A DNA stretch of 64,000 nt, taken from assembly GCA_011800805.1 (NCBI GenBank), contig MPNW01000074.1:37091-101090 (forward strand), in the 5' to 3' direction. Each line of letters begins with the position of its first letter. Positions within the stretch are counted from its first letter, which is position 1. A program made the translations under genes and the position numbers. Positions 1 through 24,040 of the stretch are shown piece after piece. The stretch is from Hirudo medicinalis (Eukaryota > Annelida > Clitellata > Hirudinida > Hirudinidae). The notes beneath the pieces are model-generated. The model was not told the origin of the DNA, ran no database searches, and saw nothing but the letters and a program-made list of their open reading frames with translations.

Positions 1-360
1 CGCTGTAGGCAACTGGGGTGGATGCGATCGACATAAAAAGGCCAAAGAGAGCCTCGCATAGTCGAAGATTGCAAGTCAAAAGCAGGTAGTATGCGACATG
101 AAGAAGCCATTGAGAGCTTTCGGAAGTAGCTCCAGTCCAGGCAGCAGTGACCGGCATAAGAAGGCCAAAGAGAGCCTCTCATAGCCGGCGGTAAGAGTTG
201 GGTTCTGAAGGATAAAGAAAAACTGACGGGGACATCCGGATGCAGCCCGCCCCCCCGAAAACGTCAGGAGATTCAAAGGGCCAAAACGTTTGAAGACGGG
301 GGAACCTCCTCTGAGGATCCCTGTCGGAGCTCCAATGCGGAGTATTAAGAAACCTTACAC
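1..360. repeat. Dispersed repeat with three degenerate ~60-bp units
   Basis: The motif GGCCAAAGAGAGCCTC with flanks occurs at about 29-64 and 151-187, and a diverged third unit lies at about 95-133, so the left 190 bp look like three degenerate tandem units. The GC-rich part at 190-340 (C-run, GGAACCTCCTC, GGAGCTCC) is unlike the AT-rich flanks. Short open frames on both strands carry stops. It resembles the end of a dispersed transposable element, but I cannot assign a family. No gene is supported here, and 360-835 shows nothing recognisable. Confidence 0.4.
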
Positions 361-835
361 AATTCATACCTCACACAATTCACGACTCACAATTCAAGAC
401 ACACAAGTGCCATTCATTGCATCACATGCACGATGACTTTTTAGATGCATGCACTGATTTGTTTAGCCACAATTAATTATTTGATCATCATCTCGTGATT
501 TTCGTCTCGTCAATTTAATACGGAGCTCCGTGTTCCAATGGACACCAACGGCGGTTAAATGCTCTCGGCTTCTTCGTTTTATTTTTATTTTTACATTTGC
601 AGTTATGAAATAGGAACCAGAAATTTATGCACCTCTTTCTGACAAGAGCAAATTCTTTTAAGTAATTGAATTAGTGATTTTTATGATTATTTTGATTGAA
701 AAGCCATTGGCATTTGTTAATCTTAATCGTTAAAGTATTAGACGTCAATCTAGTGATAAATCAAACAAATTATGGGATGTGATTTGCTTCGCTTTTAACC
801 GAGCGATTCTAATTTCGTCATTTTTGCGTTCTAAG

Positions 836-3800
836 GAAGGTAATCTTGAAGAACTGCAGGCTGAGGTCGAATCGATCTCGGGCGTTGTCGACATGTTGCA
901 GAAACAAATCGTCCGAGTTGGTGTTTTCAATGCATTTTAATAACAATTGTTTTCTTATAAACAATTTCATTCTCTTTTGAGAAACTATTGAATTTAATGA
1001 AATTTGACTAACTTCAAAAATTTAATAAGTTGATTACTTGTTAATTTGTTTCTGCAGGCAGGGTGCGAAGAAGATTGTTCAACCACCACTGCACACGACT
1101 CACCGACCGAGGACACAAAAATGGACACATTTCAAATTTGTCAAGGCAACAACTCCACTGTTACAATGAATGACAGAATGTTCGATGAAAGTTTTTATCT
1201 CTCAGAGGACGAGGACATGTTTGGTGACGATGGATGTAAGGAACGAGTAGTTTCACAGCTCGAAACTTCGAATGACGAGCCAGCAAAATGGCAGACCACC
1301 GACGGCACGGTTTCTGTCGGCCAATTGGAAACATCGACTGGAAATCAACTGCCAGATGGTCCTTATGCCTTTTCGGAGCCTTTTTTCACGCAGGTCGAGA
1401 GCGTCTTCGAAAAGTGTGTCGCGGCACTGAGTTCGGCAGAGTATCACACCGAACTGTTCGAAGAAGAGCCCGGTGAAACGTCTTGGGATAAAAAATTGGT
1501 CCCCTGCAAAAGTGAAGCCTGTCCCAGCTTGTCGTCGTCCAATCGAATCACTTCGTCCGACGAACTCTGTGCCAAGGCGTGTGAGCCGATCGAACGAGTA
1601 ATGCACGGAGTGGATTCAAACATTGAGCGCAAAATCACTTCGGTACTTTCGAACGATTCCGCATCTTTAAACTCGAAAATGCCGCCCGACGAGGTTTCCG
1701 AGCCCAAAATCGGTCCCGATGACGAGTCAAAAAGAGGGGCTAATAACGAAGGTCCGATGACAAGGAACACAAAGACAGGACTTAACGATGGCAGAGTTTC
1801 TGCAAAAGAGCACATCTCTGATGACCTCGGACCGATGTTTTCACCTGTTCCACCTTCTCGTTTCGAATGCTTAGCTCTCAGCACAGACGCCAAAACGACT
1901 CTCGATTCTAACACCGCTCCGACCGTCAATACCACGACTCCTGTAGATAAACCTCATCCACTTTTAAACTCTTTGCAAGATGACCGGCAGTTCAGCATTG
2001 AAAATGTTTTCAACTTGCCAATTCACCTGCAGAAGCCCGATTGGGTGCTGACAGTTTCGGGAAGGTTGAGCAAGAGTCAGAACGTGATGGTAAGCAATTT
2101 GCTTTTATTATAAAGTAATTCTTAAAAATAATTAATTCTGGAATGACATTTATTGCAATTTATTATTGTCACCGTCGTCGATATTAGATAATAGTTATTT
2201 GCTAAGGAAACTCTTGCGAGAGGCTGCGATTTGAACTACTGACGGAGCCACGGAATGCCTCGACCTCTCGGCTACCGACGCCCGGGTAAAGGGGAATCGG
2301 CAGACGAGGCAGTCGCTCTTTCTGTTCTGGTGCACCAGTGGTAATGTTCAGACTGGAAGGAGAAACTAGAAATGAATCGCTTGGTCGTACAATCCACGAC
2401 CATATATTTATGTTAATAACGACGTAACATGTTGTTGTTAATTGCAATTAATAAGAACCAGTCTTGTCATCTTGGTTTTCTTTCACAGTCAAAAGTTAAG
2501 GATTTTACCTCAGTCCTTAAGTGCAAGCTGAGGACCAGTTTCAACTTTCTGACAACTCATCTCATTCTAAACAAAGGTGATGATGATGATGATTATTATT
2601 ATTAAATTTAATGATTTGCAAATAAATACAAACATAGGACCAGTGGATTAGTCTACTCAAGATGCACTAAAGATAAATTGCCCTATCATTAATCCAATAT
2701 TTGCTTACTTATTGTCATAATAATAACTATTATTATTATTATTATCATTATATTATTATCATCATCATTACGATTATTATCATTATTATTGTTAATTCTT
2801 ATTATTATTACCATTATTANGCTTATTATTGTCATAATTATTATTATTATTATTATTATTATTATCATCATCATTACCATTATTATCATTATTATTAATT
2901 TTATATTTTTATTAATATTATTATTATTATTATTATTATTATTGTTATTATTTTCAATCAATCAGATGAGAAGTTGAGACAGATTGACTTCTATGAGGCA
3001 CTTGTCTCAAACAGGCCCGTTGTATCCTTTGCATGGATTTCAGAATCCTTGAGAGAGGGAAAACTACTGCCATGTGTGAGTGTTTTTGTTGTATTTTCTC
3101 AGCCAGTGAAGTTGGAGCTTGAAACAAGACATCCATAAATTGATCACTCAGGCAAAAAATGACAAGGATGGTTTCATAATTGCTGTTCTTGGTAGCGACA
3201 CCTTATTGCTACAATTTAATGGTGGCCTTGAGGTCCTGTGATTCGGACTTGCGCCACCATAAAGATTGTCTTATTTGAATTGAATTTAGAAAGCTTGGAA
3301 AAGCACAGACTTCAAAGTAAACTCCAAAATAAACTAAAAACATTGAAAATTATTAAAAGATTTGAAGCATTCTGTTTTGTAAATCAAGAGAATTCTCAAT
3401 TACCACATTGCTTAACCAATATAACCTCATAACCCTCATAACTCAATACTTCCATAAGAAAAACTGTTGATGACATCGCTGCTTTTGATAGGATCCATTT
3501 CTTGTTTGTAAAAGACCCAGCAGCATGGACGATGAAGATGACTGTTGCGACGTGCAAGACTTTCTTCTCGAAAATGTTCACATTTGCTGCATTGCATCAT
3601 TTTCGGGATTTTCCAAAGGTGTCTGCTTTTAACTGCGCCTAATTAGCATATCTTTTGTTTGAACCGATGACCTTGAACTTGTAGGAGAACTGAGGAGACT
3701 GGTTGAAATGTGTGGGGGGACCTTTGTGCTCGACCCAGCTCTTTTTAAATGCTCTCGAAAATGGCGAAACATTGCATTGGTTGAAAAACATGATTTTGAT

Positions 3801-4119
3801 AAAGAATACGAGCACCAGTACGAGAGAGGTGATAATGTTTGTCATTCATTCAAAACTTGCCTCTAAATATGGCTGGGTTAAATTGACACTTTTTAAGCAT
3901 TTGATGAGCATCAAATTTTAATTGTCATTAACTTGATTTTTATTTAATCTGTTTGACAGACGGTTTCACATGTAACTTTCTTACCACATTATTACAGCAA
4001 AAGAGAATTTGAGCAAGTTTGAGGTCGTGTCCAAAGAATGGCTGCTGCATTCCATATGTGAGGGAAAACTCCTGGACACAAGGGATTTCCTTTGTGTTGT
4101 GCCATCAGCTGGTTCCTGA
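836..4119 (+). CDS. BRCA1-like: BRCA1-like tandem BRCT protein, 3' part of gene
   Basis: Partial gene; the 5' end lies left of the window. Exons by splice signals and phase: 836-920, 1062-2089, 2489-2576, 2966-3075, 3492-3618, 3685-3828, 3998-4119 (stop TGA 4117-4119). The first exon encodes a short heptad-like helix (EELQAEVESISGVVDMLQ), placed like the PALB2-binding coiled coil of BRCA1. The large exon encodes about 340 acidic, Ser/Thr-rich, disordered residues without ankyrin repeats, which argues against BARD1. The last five exons form two BRCT repeats: BRCT1 starts near VSGRLSKSQ and contains VVSFAWISESLREGKLL; BRCT2 has ENVHICCIASFSGFSKGELRRLVEMCGG and ends with the Trp helix EWLLHSICEGKLLDTRDF. 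BRCA1 family proteins bind phosphopeptides through this pair and act in homologous-recombination repair and ubiquitin signalling in the nucleus. BRCT identity is firm; the BRCA1 assignment is an inference, since the RING end is not visible. Confidence 0.7.
2210..2300 (-). repeat. tRNA-like SINE head in intron
   Basis: On the minus strand the sequence contains GGTAGCCGAGAGGTCGAGGC (box A-like) followed by AGTTCAAATCGC (box B-like), as in a tRNA-derived SINE head. The arms do not pair as a full tRNA, so it is not called a tRNA gene. Confidence 0.4.
2690..2955. repeat. (ATT)n microsatellite in BRCT-gene intron, with a one-base N
   Basis: An imperfect TTA/ATT tract with ATC/ATG variants fills the intron between exons 2489-2576 and 2966-3075. 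A single N at 2820 sits within it, and similar sequence lies on each side, so the true length is uncertain. Confidence 0.9.
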
Positions 4120-5270
4120 CGTTTCTTTTGGCCAGCATCTCCGATAGCGTTCGAATTCATTCTCACATTTTGGGACGCGATCCCAAATTTAACGCTTAAT
4201 GTGATAACTCATGTAACTATTTTTTCACTGTTTTCAAATGGTTTATATTTTTTATATTTTACTGCAAAACTTAAGAAAATATCTTTTTTGTCATATTAAT
4301 TTGTAAGAATTTTGTTTGGTATCAAGTGATGGGCATTTCATCCTTTATTTGTAAGAACTCAATGCTTGCATTTAAATATTCATACAAAAATCAGCATCGA
4401 GTGAGGATGACACTTGCTTTTTAACATGTTTCCAGCCTCCTTCAAATATATCAAGCTCACTGATTCAATCAGATCAAAGCTTAGAAATGACCTTGGAATT
4501 AATATTCAAATGACCAATAATTGTTGCATGCATTTCTGCATACATGTGCAAAAAGTGGGAAAGATATGAAAGATGTTAATCACTCGCATCATTGGTTGAA
4601 AATTGACCAATCAAATGGCAAGCTGAACCTTCAGGCAAAAATCGTAGAAAATGGTGAAGTGAATCGCCCTCAGATTAGTAACTCGATACACAAGAGCTTC
4701 AAATATCTACATTTCTATCAGTTTCATGAGATCAGAAGCAACGGAAGGAAAGCTGGTTCAGTCAAAATCAATGCTGTTATTTCAAATATTTACAGCTCCT
4801 AAGTTCCTATTGCAATCATTACACAGGTGAGAGTCCAAATCACTTCACAACAGCTGTTATAAATAGTCCTAGCAAATAGCTAATTCAAACCTGTGGCCAA
4901 AGAATTCTTGCAGGTGAGCAATATGAATATTCAATGACTTTTAATGCCAAGGTGTGGTTATGACATCATATGCAAAAGGTCGAGGATTCTTTGATTTTAA
5001 AAGCTGAGTTAATAATACGTTAATATCACTAACGACGAAAGGATGGCCTTGAGAGAGTCGAGGTTGAAATGAGCTGGCTGATGGTGATGAATACTATGGA
5101 TGAACGGATGGATCAAATGAGAATAAAAACGATATGTTTTCATGATAGTAATTCAATGGCAAACAAACTCTGCATGCATTGCTTGAAGCCAACGAATGCC
5201 AGCCAATGATGGAGAGAATATTTATAGCCACCAATCGATGCGCATCATCCGCAATACCCGAAGCCCGCCC
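4120..5270. other. Intergenic, convergent gene ends
   Basis: This stretch separates the stop of the BRCA1-like gene (+) from the stop of the FBXO8 gene (-), so both 3' UTRs must lie here. Open frames such as 4521-4802 have no recognisable product or splice support. No repeat or RNA gene was seen. Confidence 0.5.
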
Positions 5271-7612
5271 TCATGACCACGCCTTTGGCGCCACGTGCCC
5301 CACCAGGTAGACGTTGTCGTAGAGGTGGCCGACAAACTCGTCGTCCACCCCTCCTCCTATGACTGCTCTTCGAACGTTCCTTATGAACTCTCTCTTAGAC
5401 ATCTTGTTCTTGATTTGGGGACTGGCCAGATCAACGGACAACATTATCAGAGAGAAGCAGACGACATAAACTGTGTCTAGAAGAATTAAAATTGTCCATG
5501 AATAAATAGGTCTAATACATCTACATCTAACAGTTAATTGATAAAACTAATAATAATCAAATTCTGCAGCAAATATTTTCTTATCAAGAGCATCAAATCA
5601 TTCAAATATTTGAGATAACAAATTAATTTAATAGCGCAATAACAAGAAATCCACAGATCTCCGCATCATCAACAACGACAACAATAATAATAATAATAAT
5701 AATGTCAATAAAAATAATTACAGAACTACATAACAATGTGTAGACAAACCTTATCGATCAATTATAGTGCTGTTTACAAAAGTAAAATAAAGAGAAAATG
5801 TAAAGCTTTAAGTTCATTGGGTGCATAATGTGAAATCACCTTGGGAAAGTCTGAGGTGTGGGTTGCAGGAACAAAACCTCTGCGCAAATTTCTTGACGAG
5901 ATCGCTCAGGTATTCCGTCCTCTCGCCCGGAGTGGCCGTTTCTTTGAAGAATTTGCGCAGGGCATTCGGCAAGAACTGGTTTTCAAAGTTCTGCAGCTTC
6001 ATCACTTCATCCAATATGTCCTGCCTGCACATTAACAATAATCGTCACAGATGAGTAGTCGATATTATATCATCATATATTATTACATTTTTCAATATAC
6101 ATACTGAGCCAGGAGATCTTAGTCATTTGACGTGGCATGTTTATGCATGGTTATGCAAGATAGGCTGCACGACCTTAGGAATGCAACGCGATACCATTTC
6201 TTCTTCATCAAATGCAGATACAGCTTACAGGAGCAGGATTACAACAAGATGAACTAAGTTGTTTAGAAGCAGATAAATCAAATGAAATAGCTCTCAACAA
6301 AGTGCAGATTGGCTGAATGAGTTGCGTTCCTGCATACGGTCGTAGTAGCCACAGTCGTAATGTGTTGTGTTCGCAACCCAGCCTGCACCGCCAGGGAGCG
6401 CCCTCGGGTAGGAGAGCTATATAAATGGTAGATCGACTAAAAAGTGCCTTTACATCCCATTCAGATATGAAAGGCACTCAAAAGATCGGCTTAATACAAA
6501 AATACAAAGTGTGACTTGCATCATTTTGCAATATTTAGAATTCAATGCAAGATAATTCAGTTTTGGAGTTTAAGAACAGCAAACACTCTGCTAATGTGAC
6601 AACTTATCCAATGCTTGAATACATGATTACTGCTAATCATCATCATGATCATCATTAATAACCTCTTAGATAAGAACTCCCTTTTCTTGACAATGTCGAT
6701 GTTCTTGCAGGTGTGAAGGAAGAGAGCTATTTCTTGAGGGTCGTTGTCTACTAAATCATGTTTCAGTAAATATGCAAGCCCCTGCAGAAGTGCAACACAA
6801 TAGCGATAAAGTAGTGCGACCAATGGCTTTACACAGTTTAACTTAATAAAATTATGAATTATTTAAGCCGTAACTGTGGGATAAACAATTAAGATAAATT
6901 TTAACCTATGTGTACCTAGTAAATTATCATTACTTACTGATACTTAGAGACCAATAAAGTTTAAAATTATTAAAAAATTGGCAAGTGTTTTTACAAGTTC
7001 AGGGTCAGCATTGAAGGTCAATGTAGCCTCGTCAAGTTGCATGTATAAATTCCTGTACAAACCACCTCTTTCGTCCAACCTCTTGTAAACAGATACTCTC
7101 TGCCATTGGTTCCTGCACAAGCTGTAAAGTATTAAATCAGAATTTGGTTACACATCCACTTTATGAACATCACACCAGCACTGATTAGTATTGAATATGA
7201 TTAGGAAGACAGTAATGGTACTAGTAACCAAAAATATGCACATCAAAATATGAGAGGACATACACCATTCTAAAAAAAACATACTTTCAATAACCCAACA
7301 TAAATTAATATTTTGCCTTCCCAAAGTTAAACAAACTATTAAACTACCATAAAATTTAAAGTTGGTCCCCAATTTAACAAACCTGTGCCAAAGTATGTCA
7401 TCATTTCCAAGGTCCTGCCAAACACAAGCTGCTAAACACAAATCGGTTGCGTTCAAATTTGACAAAACCAGGAGGCTAATCTCTGGAGGTAATTGAGCCA
7501 AATCAGGAAAGTTTTTCGGAATAACATCGCGAGATTGTTTTAGGTTTTTATGCAGATTTGAGTGGTCGACCTCCTTTTCAAGCTCTTGAACCCTTTTAAG
7601 AATCTGACCCAT
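5271..7612 (-). CDS. FBXO8: F-box only protein 8 (F-box plus Sec7 domain)
   Basis: Complete gene. Minus-strand exons: 7612-7383, 7121-6995, 6781-6663, 6024-5840, 5476-5271. Phases agree at every junction and the total is 867 nt (288 codons plus stop), close to the 319 residues of vertebrate FBXO8. The ATG at 7612 gives MGQ, as in FBXO8, with a Gly2 suited to N-myristoylation; it beats the in-frame non-ATG extension. The F-box is in exon 1 (LAQLPPEISLLVLSNLNATD, then LCLAACVWQDLGNDDILW), for SKP1/CUL1 ubiquitin-ligase assembly. Exons 2-5 form the Sec7-like domain: MQLDEATLTFNADPEL, ENQFLPNALRKFFKE, KKFAQRFCSCNP, IMLSVDLASPQIKNKMSKRE and GHLYDNVYLVGHVAP. Vertebrate FBXO8 is linked to ARF6 ubiquitination; that role is inferred here. 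An A-family SINE lies in the 6024-6663 intron. Confidence 0.93.
6303..6429 (+). repeat. SINE, family A copy
   Basis: The copy has the head GGCTGAATGAGTTGCGTTCCTG, a box B-like TGTGTTCGCAACCCA and the family body CCTGCACCGCC...GAGCGCCCTCGG...CTATATAAATGGT. It lies in an FBXO8 intron. Related copies are at 13213, 13383, 25380, 41196, 48079 and 54430. Confidence 0.75.
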
Positions 7613-10474
7613 GACCAAATAGCGTTGAAATAGAGACCAAATAATGCACCAAATATTAGGAATATTTACATGTAGGAATGACTATGTCGCGAACTACGTT
7701 GTTATTGTTTACAGAAAGGTAGCGATGGTACGATGTTAGCGCTATGTGGTCTTATAGCATCTCTCAGCAGAAAACAAAATTTCTACTCGTTAAACAGAAT
7801 TTAATTAACCATTTCTCTGAAAACTACCGAAAAGCTGAAACGACCAGGCGAATCTACCCCACCAGCTGTCACCCAGGCTCCCAACCCAGGCACCCGAGTG
7901 CCACTAAAATCGTCCAATCTTCTATCGTTTATTATACAAAACAACTTACGCCCGTGTCCACTATAACCAAATCAATGAAAAATATACTCAAGCCCTCGAA
8001 CTGTCCACAAATTCGATTCTGAAACATTACTGCAGAACTTCAAAACTGTCCATGAAGTTAAGCAGGGCAAGTTAAAAGCACATCTAATCAGTTAGCACTA
8101 CGTACCGACTCTACAGACCATGAACTGTTAATAAATAAAAGCAGCGAGAGGGTCAAACTAATCACCAGAACATGTGCCACGCATAAACGAACAGAATCGA
8201 GACTAAGAATCCAGCAAAAAGCAGGCCCACCAAGAACCAACATTGCCGGAGTTCTGGAGCACGACATGCCACTACATTCAAGAAGTTCACAGCTTTCAAA
8301 AAATCTATCGCTTCTCTTCGCGAATAAATCGTGCATAAGACACAATTTATTTAACATTTTTTGGCAGTCAAATACTAAACAATAAAAAACTAAGTGCTAG
8401 TGACAAAAGTTGGAATAAATACATAGTGAGAGGAGCTATGGAGGATATTTACCTGAGATGAGAACGGAACAATTTAAATAATCACTTAGCTGTGCTATTC
8501 AACTTCGAATAATAACAATTATAGTTCCAAGACAGAAAAGATCACAACGACCACCCTCGACAGACCCCAGCAATCGACTCGCACGATCAATTCAACTCGG
8601 CAGTAGTGCATCCAGGTAAGGCATCCATCGGAAGTCACACGATCTCGACCAAACAAATGAGAACCTCACCGCTTCACGAGCAAAATTCAAATCCGACCGG
8701 CCGCTTCCACGAATTCACCAACCACACGATTACTTTCTCGATGAGAATAGATATTAAATATCCACTTTGTCAAAATATTTTTTTCTAATATTTTGGTGTC
8801 AGAACAAAAGTTCAAAGCATTTCCAAAAATAACATTGTGTTGGCAATAACTTTCCAAAACCTGTTTCTTAACTTTCTCAGACAATTGATAAAATAATTAA
8901 AAAAACAAAAAATAAGCAATCACATGTTACTATAATCGCCTCGATCATCGAACAAGGGATATGATTGGATGCAATTGTATGTGATGATGACAGTTAGGTA
9001 ACACTAAGCATATAACTTTGTAAACTGAATTCAACTTCGACAATCACTCCCAACAGAATCTATATCTTAGGACATCAAAGGTAACGAACGTTGCCAAAAC
9101 GGAAATAGCAATAATAATAACGACAATATTGAATAACAAATGATTAATCAGCACATGATCAGGACAAATTATGACCAGAATCATAATAATTACATTTTGC
9201 TTCTTAAGGCAGAATGAATGGATGATTACTCTGATAACTACATGGATAGTGAATGCTCCATCACAGGCAATGTTCTTGTGAGCCTCCCATCAGCAGTTGC
9301 TCACAGATGCACATGAAGATGCCAGTTACCTGAGTTGATATGATTTGTCACAGCAACCTTGGTAATAATAATATTTATAATAATAATTACTATTAATAAT
9401 AATAATAATTATTATAATGAGTCTCATTATCTCATTTTTAAGACCTGAGTTCATGGATAGCAAGATTATTTTCTGCCTGGAAATCAAATGAAATGGCAAT
9501 GAAAGCTAATGCTATTTTAAGACGTTTAAACTGAAATTAACATCACATTTATCCAACTTGAAGATGAAAGAAATCACATCTCATGAATAATCATTCCTAA
9601 ATCAACTGCAAGAAAAGAATGAGGTTGCCCATCGCCAAATCAACTTTATGAACAATTAAAGCCTTCAAATCGAGGCATCGGCAAACAAGAAGCATGAAAA
9701 ATGAAAAGAATCACACGACAAACAATTCAATAAACGGCTACGATTACTGGAATTAAGGTTATCAACTGCTGATAACAGCAACGACAGTAATGATAATAAT
9801 TCATTAACATCAAATTCATAATAAGCTAATAAATGATATTTGCAATAACCTATTTAAGCAAAAACTTCCCTCCTCCAAACAAACATCAAATCGGTCCTCA
9901 GGACACGGGAAGCGAGCAAAAGACCCGAACGACCAATGACCACTCCAAACGGTCGTTCCGACACAAGGACTTCATTTGAAAGGATAAATACAAATCAGAC
10001 CTCGTTCAATTGAAAGCCATTGGAAATAAAACCTTCACCAGCATCGATCAGCAGGACAAACAAAGAAAACACATTCATGCTCTTTTTTTGTTCATGTATT
10101 TAATGATACGTTCATCATCGTAATCATAATCAAGAGTTAAACATGCAAGCACTAGCACTGGGCATCACGGTACAACAAGAGAATCAAAGAACAGAATTTT
10201 GTCAAAAATATACAAATATGTCTTGTTTAAGTGGCTCTTTGTGACGAAAACACAAGTGATTTGTTTAACAAGAACGTGAATATTCAATGACTAATCCTCA
10301 CTCCATTCATAATTGCTTTTAATAAAAAATCATTCCATTTCGATAACAGTGAAAACTTTCAACCAAGATGAGGTCATAGACGACCATGAATTTATAAGAT
10401 GAAGAAATTAAAACATTAAATAGTTCTAACAACACGACCCAAGAAAGATCGGCTCCCGATGGAACGCCAGACCC
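7613..10474. other. Intergenic, 5' side of FBXO8 and 3' side of DOT1L
   Basis: This should hold the FBXO8 promoter and 5' UTR (right of 7612) and the DOT1L 3' UTR (left of 10475). Open frames at 7744-8022 and 8088-8357 have no splice context or familiar product. A short AAT-rich tract is at 9361-9420. I see no further gene or mobile element. Confidence 0.5.
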
Positions 10475-22210
<11,736 letters not shown>

Positions 22211-23901
22211 GAAGTCAATACCGGGGCGACCAGGAAATAAGTATCCGTTGAATGTGCCAGAAAATCGTCACTATCCAAATAAAAATAAAGTGCTTAAGAA
22301 ATCAGTTAACCGTCCGAACAAACATGCCTCCTCATCATCGCCACGGAGCCATAATCTCGATCGCTCCTAAGAAAAACAAAACAATTTTAACATTTAGCCC
22401 TCACGTGACCTTTCAGAATGGCTTAAATCGCTCTTCATTTTCTGTTTCATTGAATTTTTCTTTAACATTTAATAGTTTAATTAAAAAATTACCAATTAAT
22501 TTAAAATTAATAAAACTAATTCAAAAATAGGTTTAAATCACGTCACATTTTAGAATATATGTCGAAAATAGTCGATTTGCTATTTGTTCACTTGGCTTTT
22601 GAATACCAATACAATGTTAGTCCTAAGGTCTAGAAAACATACACACTGATTTTAATTAAATCAATAAAACTTCAATAGAACTTAAAATCGTCTGCTAGGG
22701 CTTATCCTAACTGGATAAAAGGGACCTCATTTAAATAACCTGAGAATCAAACCTTCGGTCAACCCTTCCCGACGTTATGACCATTTTTCCTTCTCATCAC
22801 CATTTCCTAGTCTGGATCAGAAGAAGTTATTAGACAATCTGACAAAAGCCAAGGGTCGATGAGAAGCAGGGGCAGGGGATCCATTCTTTCTCGTGCTAGG
22901 CCCATTTGCTTCATGGAATAAGTTTATAAGATAACAATTTAGACATCGTTGGTTTGAAACATTGATACTGTCATTGGCTTTCAAAAGGCATACTTACAAA
23001 AAAAACATGGATGAGTAAATTATTATATAATCGCCAGATTGCAAGAAGCTTTTCGACCACATGACTTTGAAAAATAATTATAGCATTAATAGTAAAATTA
23101 TTAAATTTGTTTAATTATAAATCCCCTGACGGTGTGAAATATTGAAATATGATCTGTCGGTTAATGAAGAACAATTAATGCATTTCTAAGTGAATGTCAA
23201 ATGAATTAATAATACCGATGCACGAGAATTTGATCAACATCTTCATTGATCGAGGAAGTTCATTTGTTCAAGAAGTTCAAGAAGTTCAAGAACAAACACC
23301 TGATACTTAATCAAGACCAGGTCTCCAGACATGTCACGGCTGTTAATAAAAGGATCCTTGGTCACACTTTACTTGGCTTTCCAAGACTTTGGCTTTCCAA
23401 AAGTTTCGTTTTTATGATGGTCCATTATTCCGTTATGGTAAATTTGAACAATGTCAAACTTCTTAAAATTTTAAATTCAAAGATTTGGTATTTTATGTCT
23501 AACCCATGACGAGTGGTGATCATCACCCCAATTAAACGTCGGACCTGGATTGATTATTGTAGGGAACGTGTTGGCAACTGTCCTCTCGAACTAATACGAT
23601 ATCACTTAAGTCTGCTTCCTCCATTGATGGGGAGTCACAATATAAATACTACTGCCACTACTGATAACAATATTATTAATATTAACAATAGTTGTGGAAA
23701 TTATTTATTGATGCCATAATAAAATGGATCAATGAATAAAATAACCACTCTGAACTTCGAGGATGCTCGTCATTAGTGAATGAGTGAGTATCCACTCGAG
23801 CTGCACACCCCTCGAGAGGAAGAATGGATGGACCCTCCTCTGATGAACACTCTGCCATTCAAGTTAAACGACTATTTCATTAGGATGATGTAATGGAAGC
23901 C

Positions 23902-23907
23902 TGATGA

Positions 23908-23941
<34 letters not shown>

Positions 23942-24040
23942 GGTGGTAGTGATGATGATGGTGATGGTGGTGATGATGATGATGATGGTGATGGTGGTGA
24001 TGATGATGATGATGAGGAGGAGGAGGAGGAGGAGGAGAAG
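23902..24040 (+). repeat. (GAT)n/(GGT)n/(GAG)n compound microsatellite
   Basis: A long purine-rich triplet tract runs TGATGATG..., GGTGGTGG..., then GAGGAGGAGG. It produces low-complexity open frames on both strands, which I do not regard as genes. Confidence 0.95.

Noticed and set aside
2689..2977. Poly-Ile, poly-Asn and poly-Tyr frames
   Set aside because: These are translations of the ATT microsatellite inside an intron.
8088..8357. 89-codon minus-strand frame with a hydrophobic end
   Set aside because: It has no splice context, no conserved motif and no neighbouring exons, and is likely chance.
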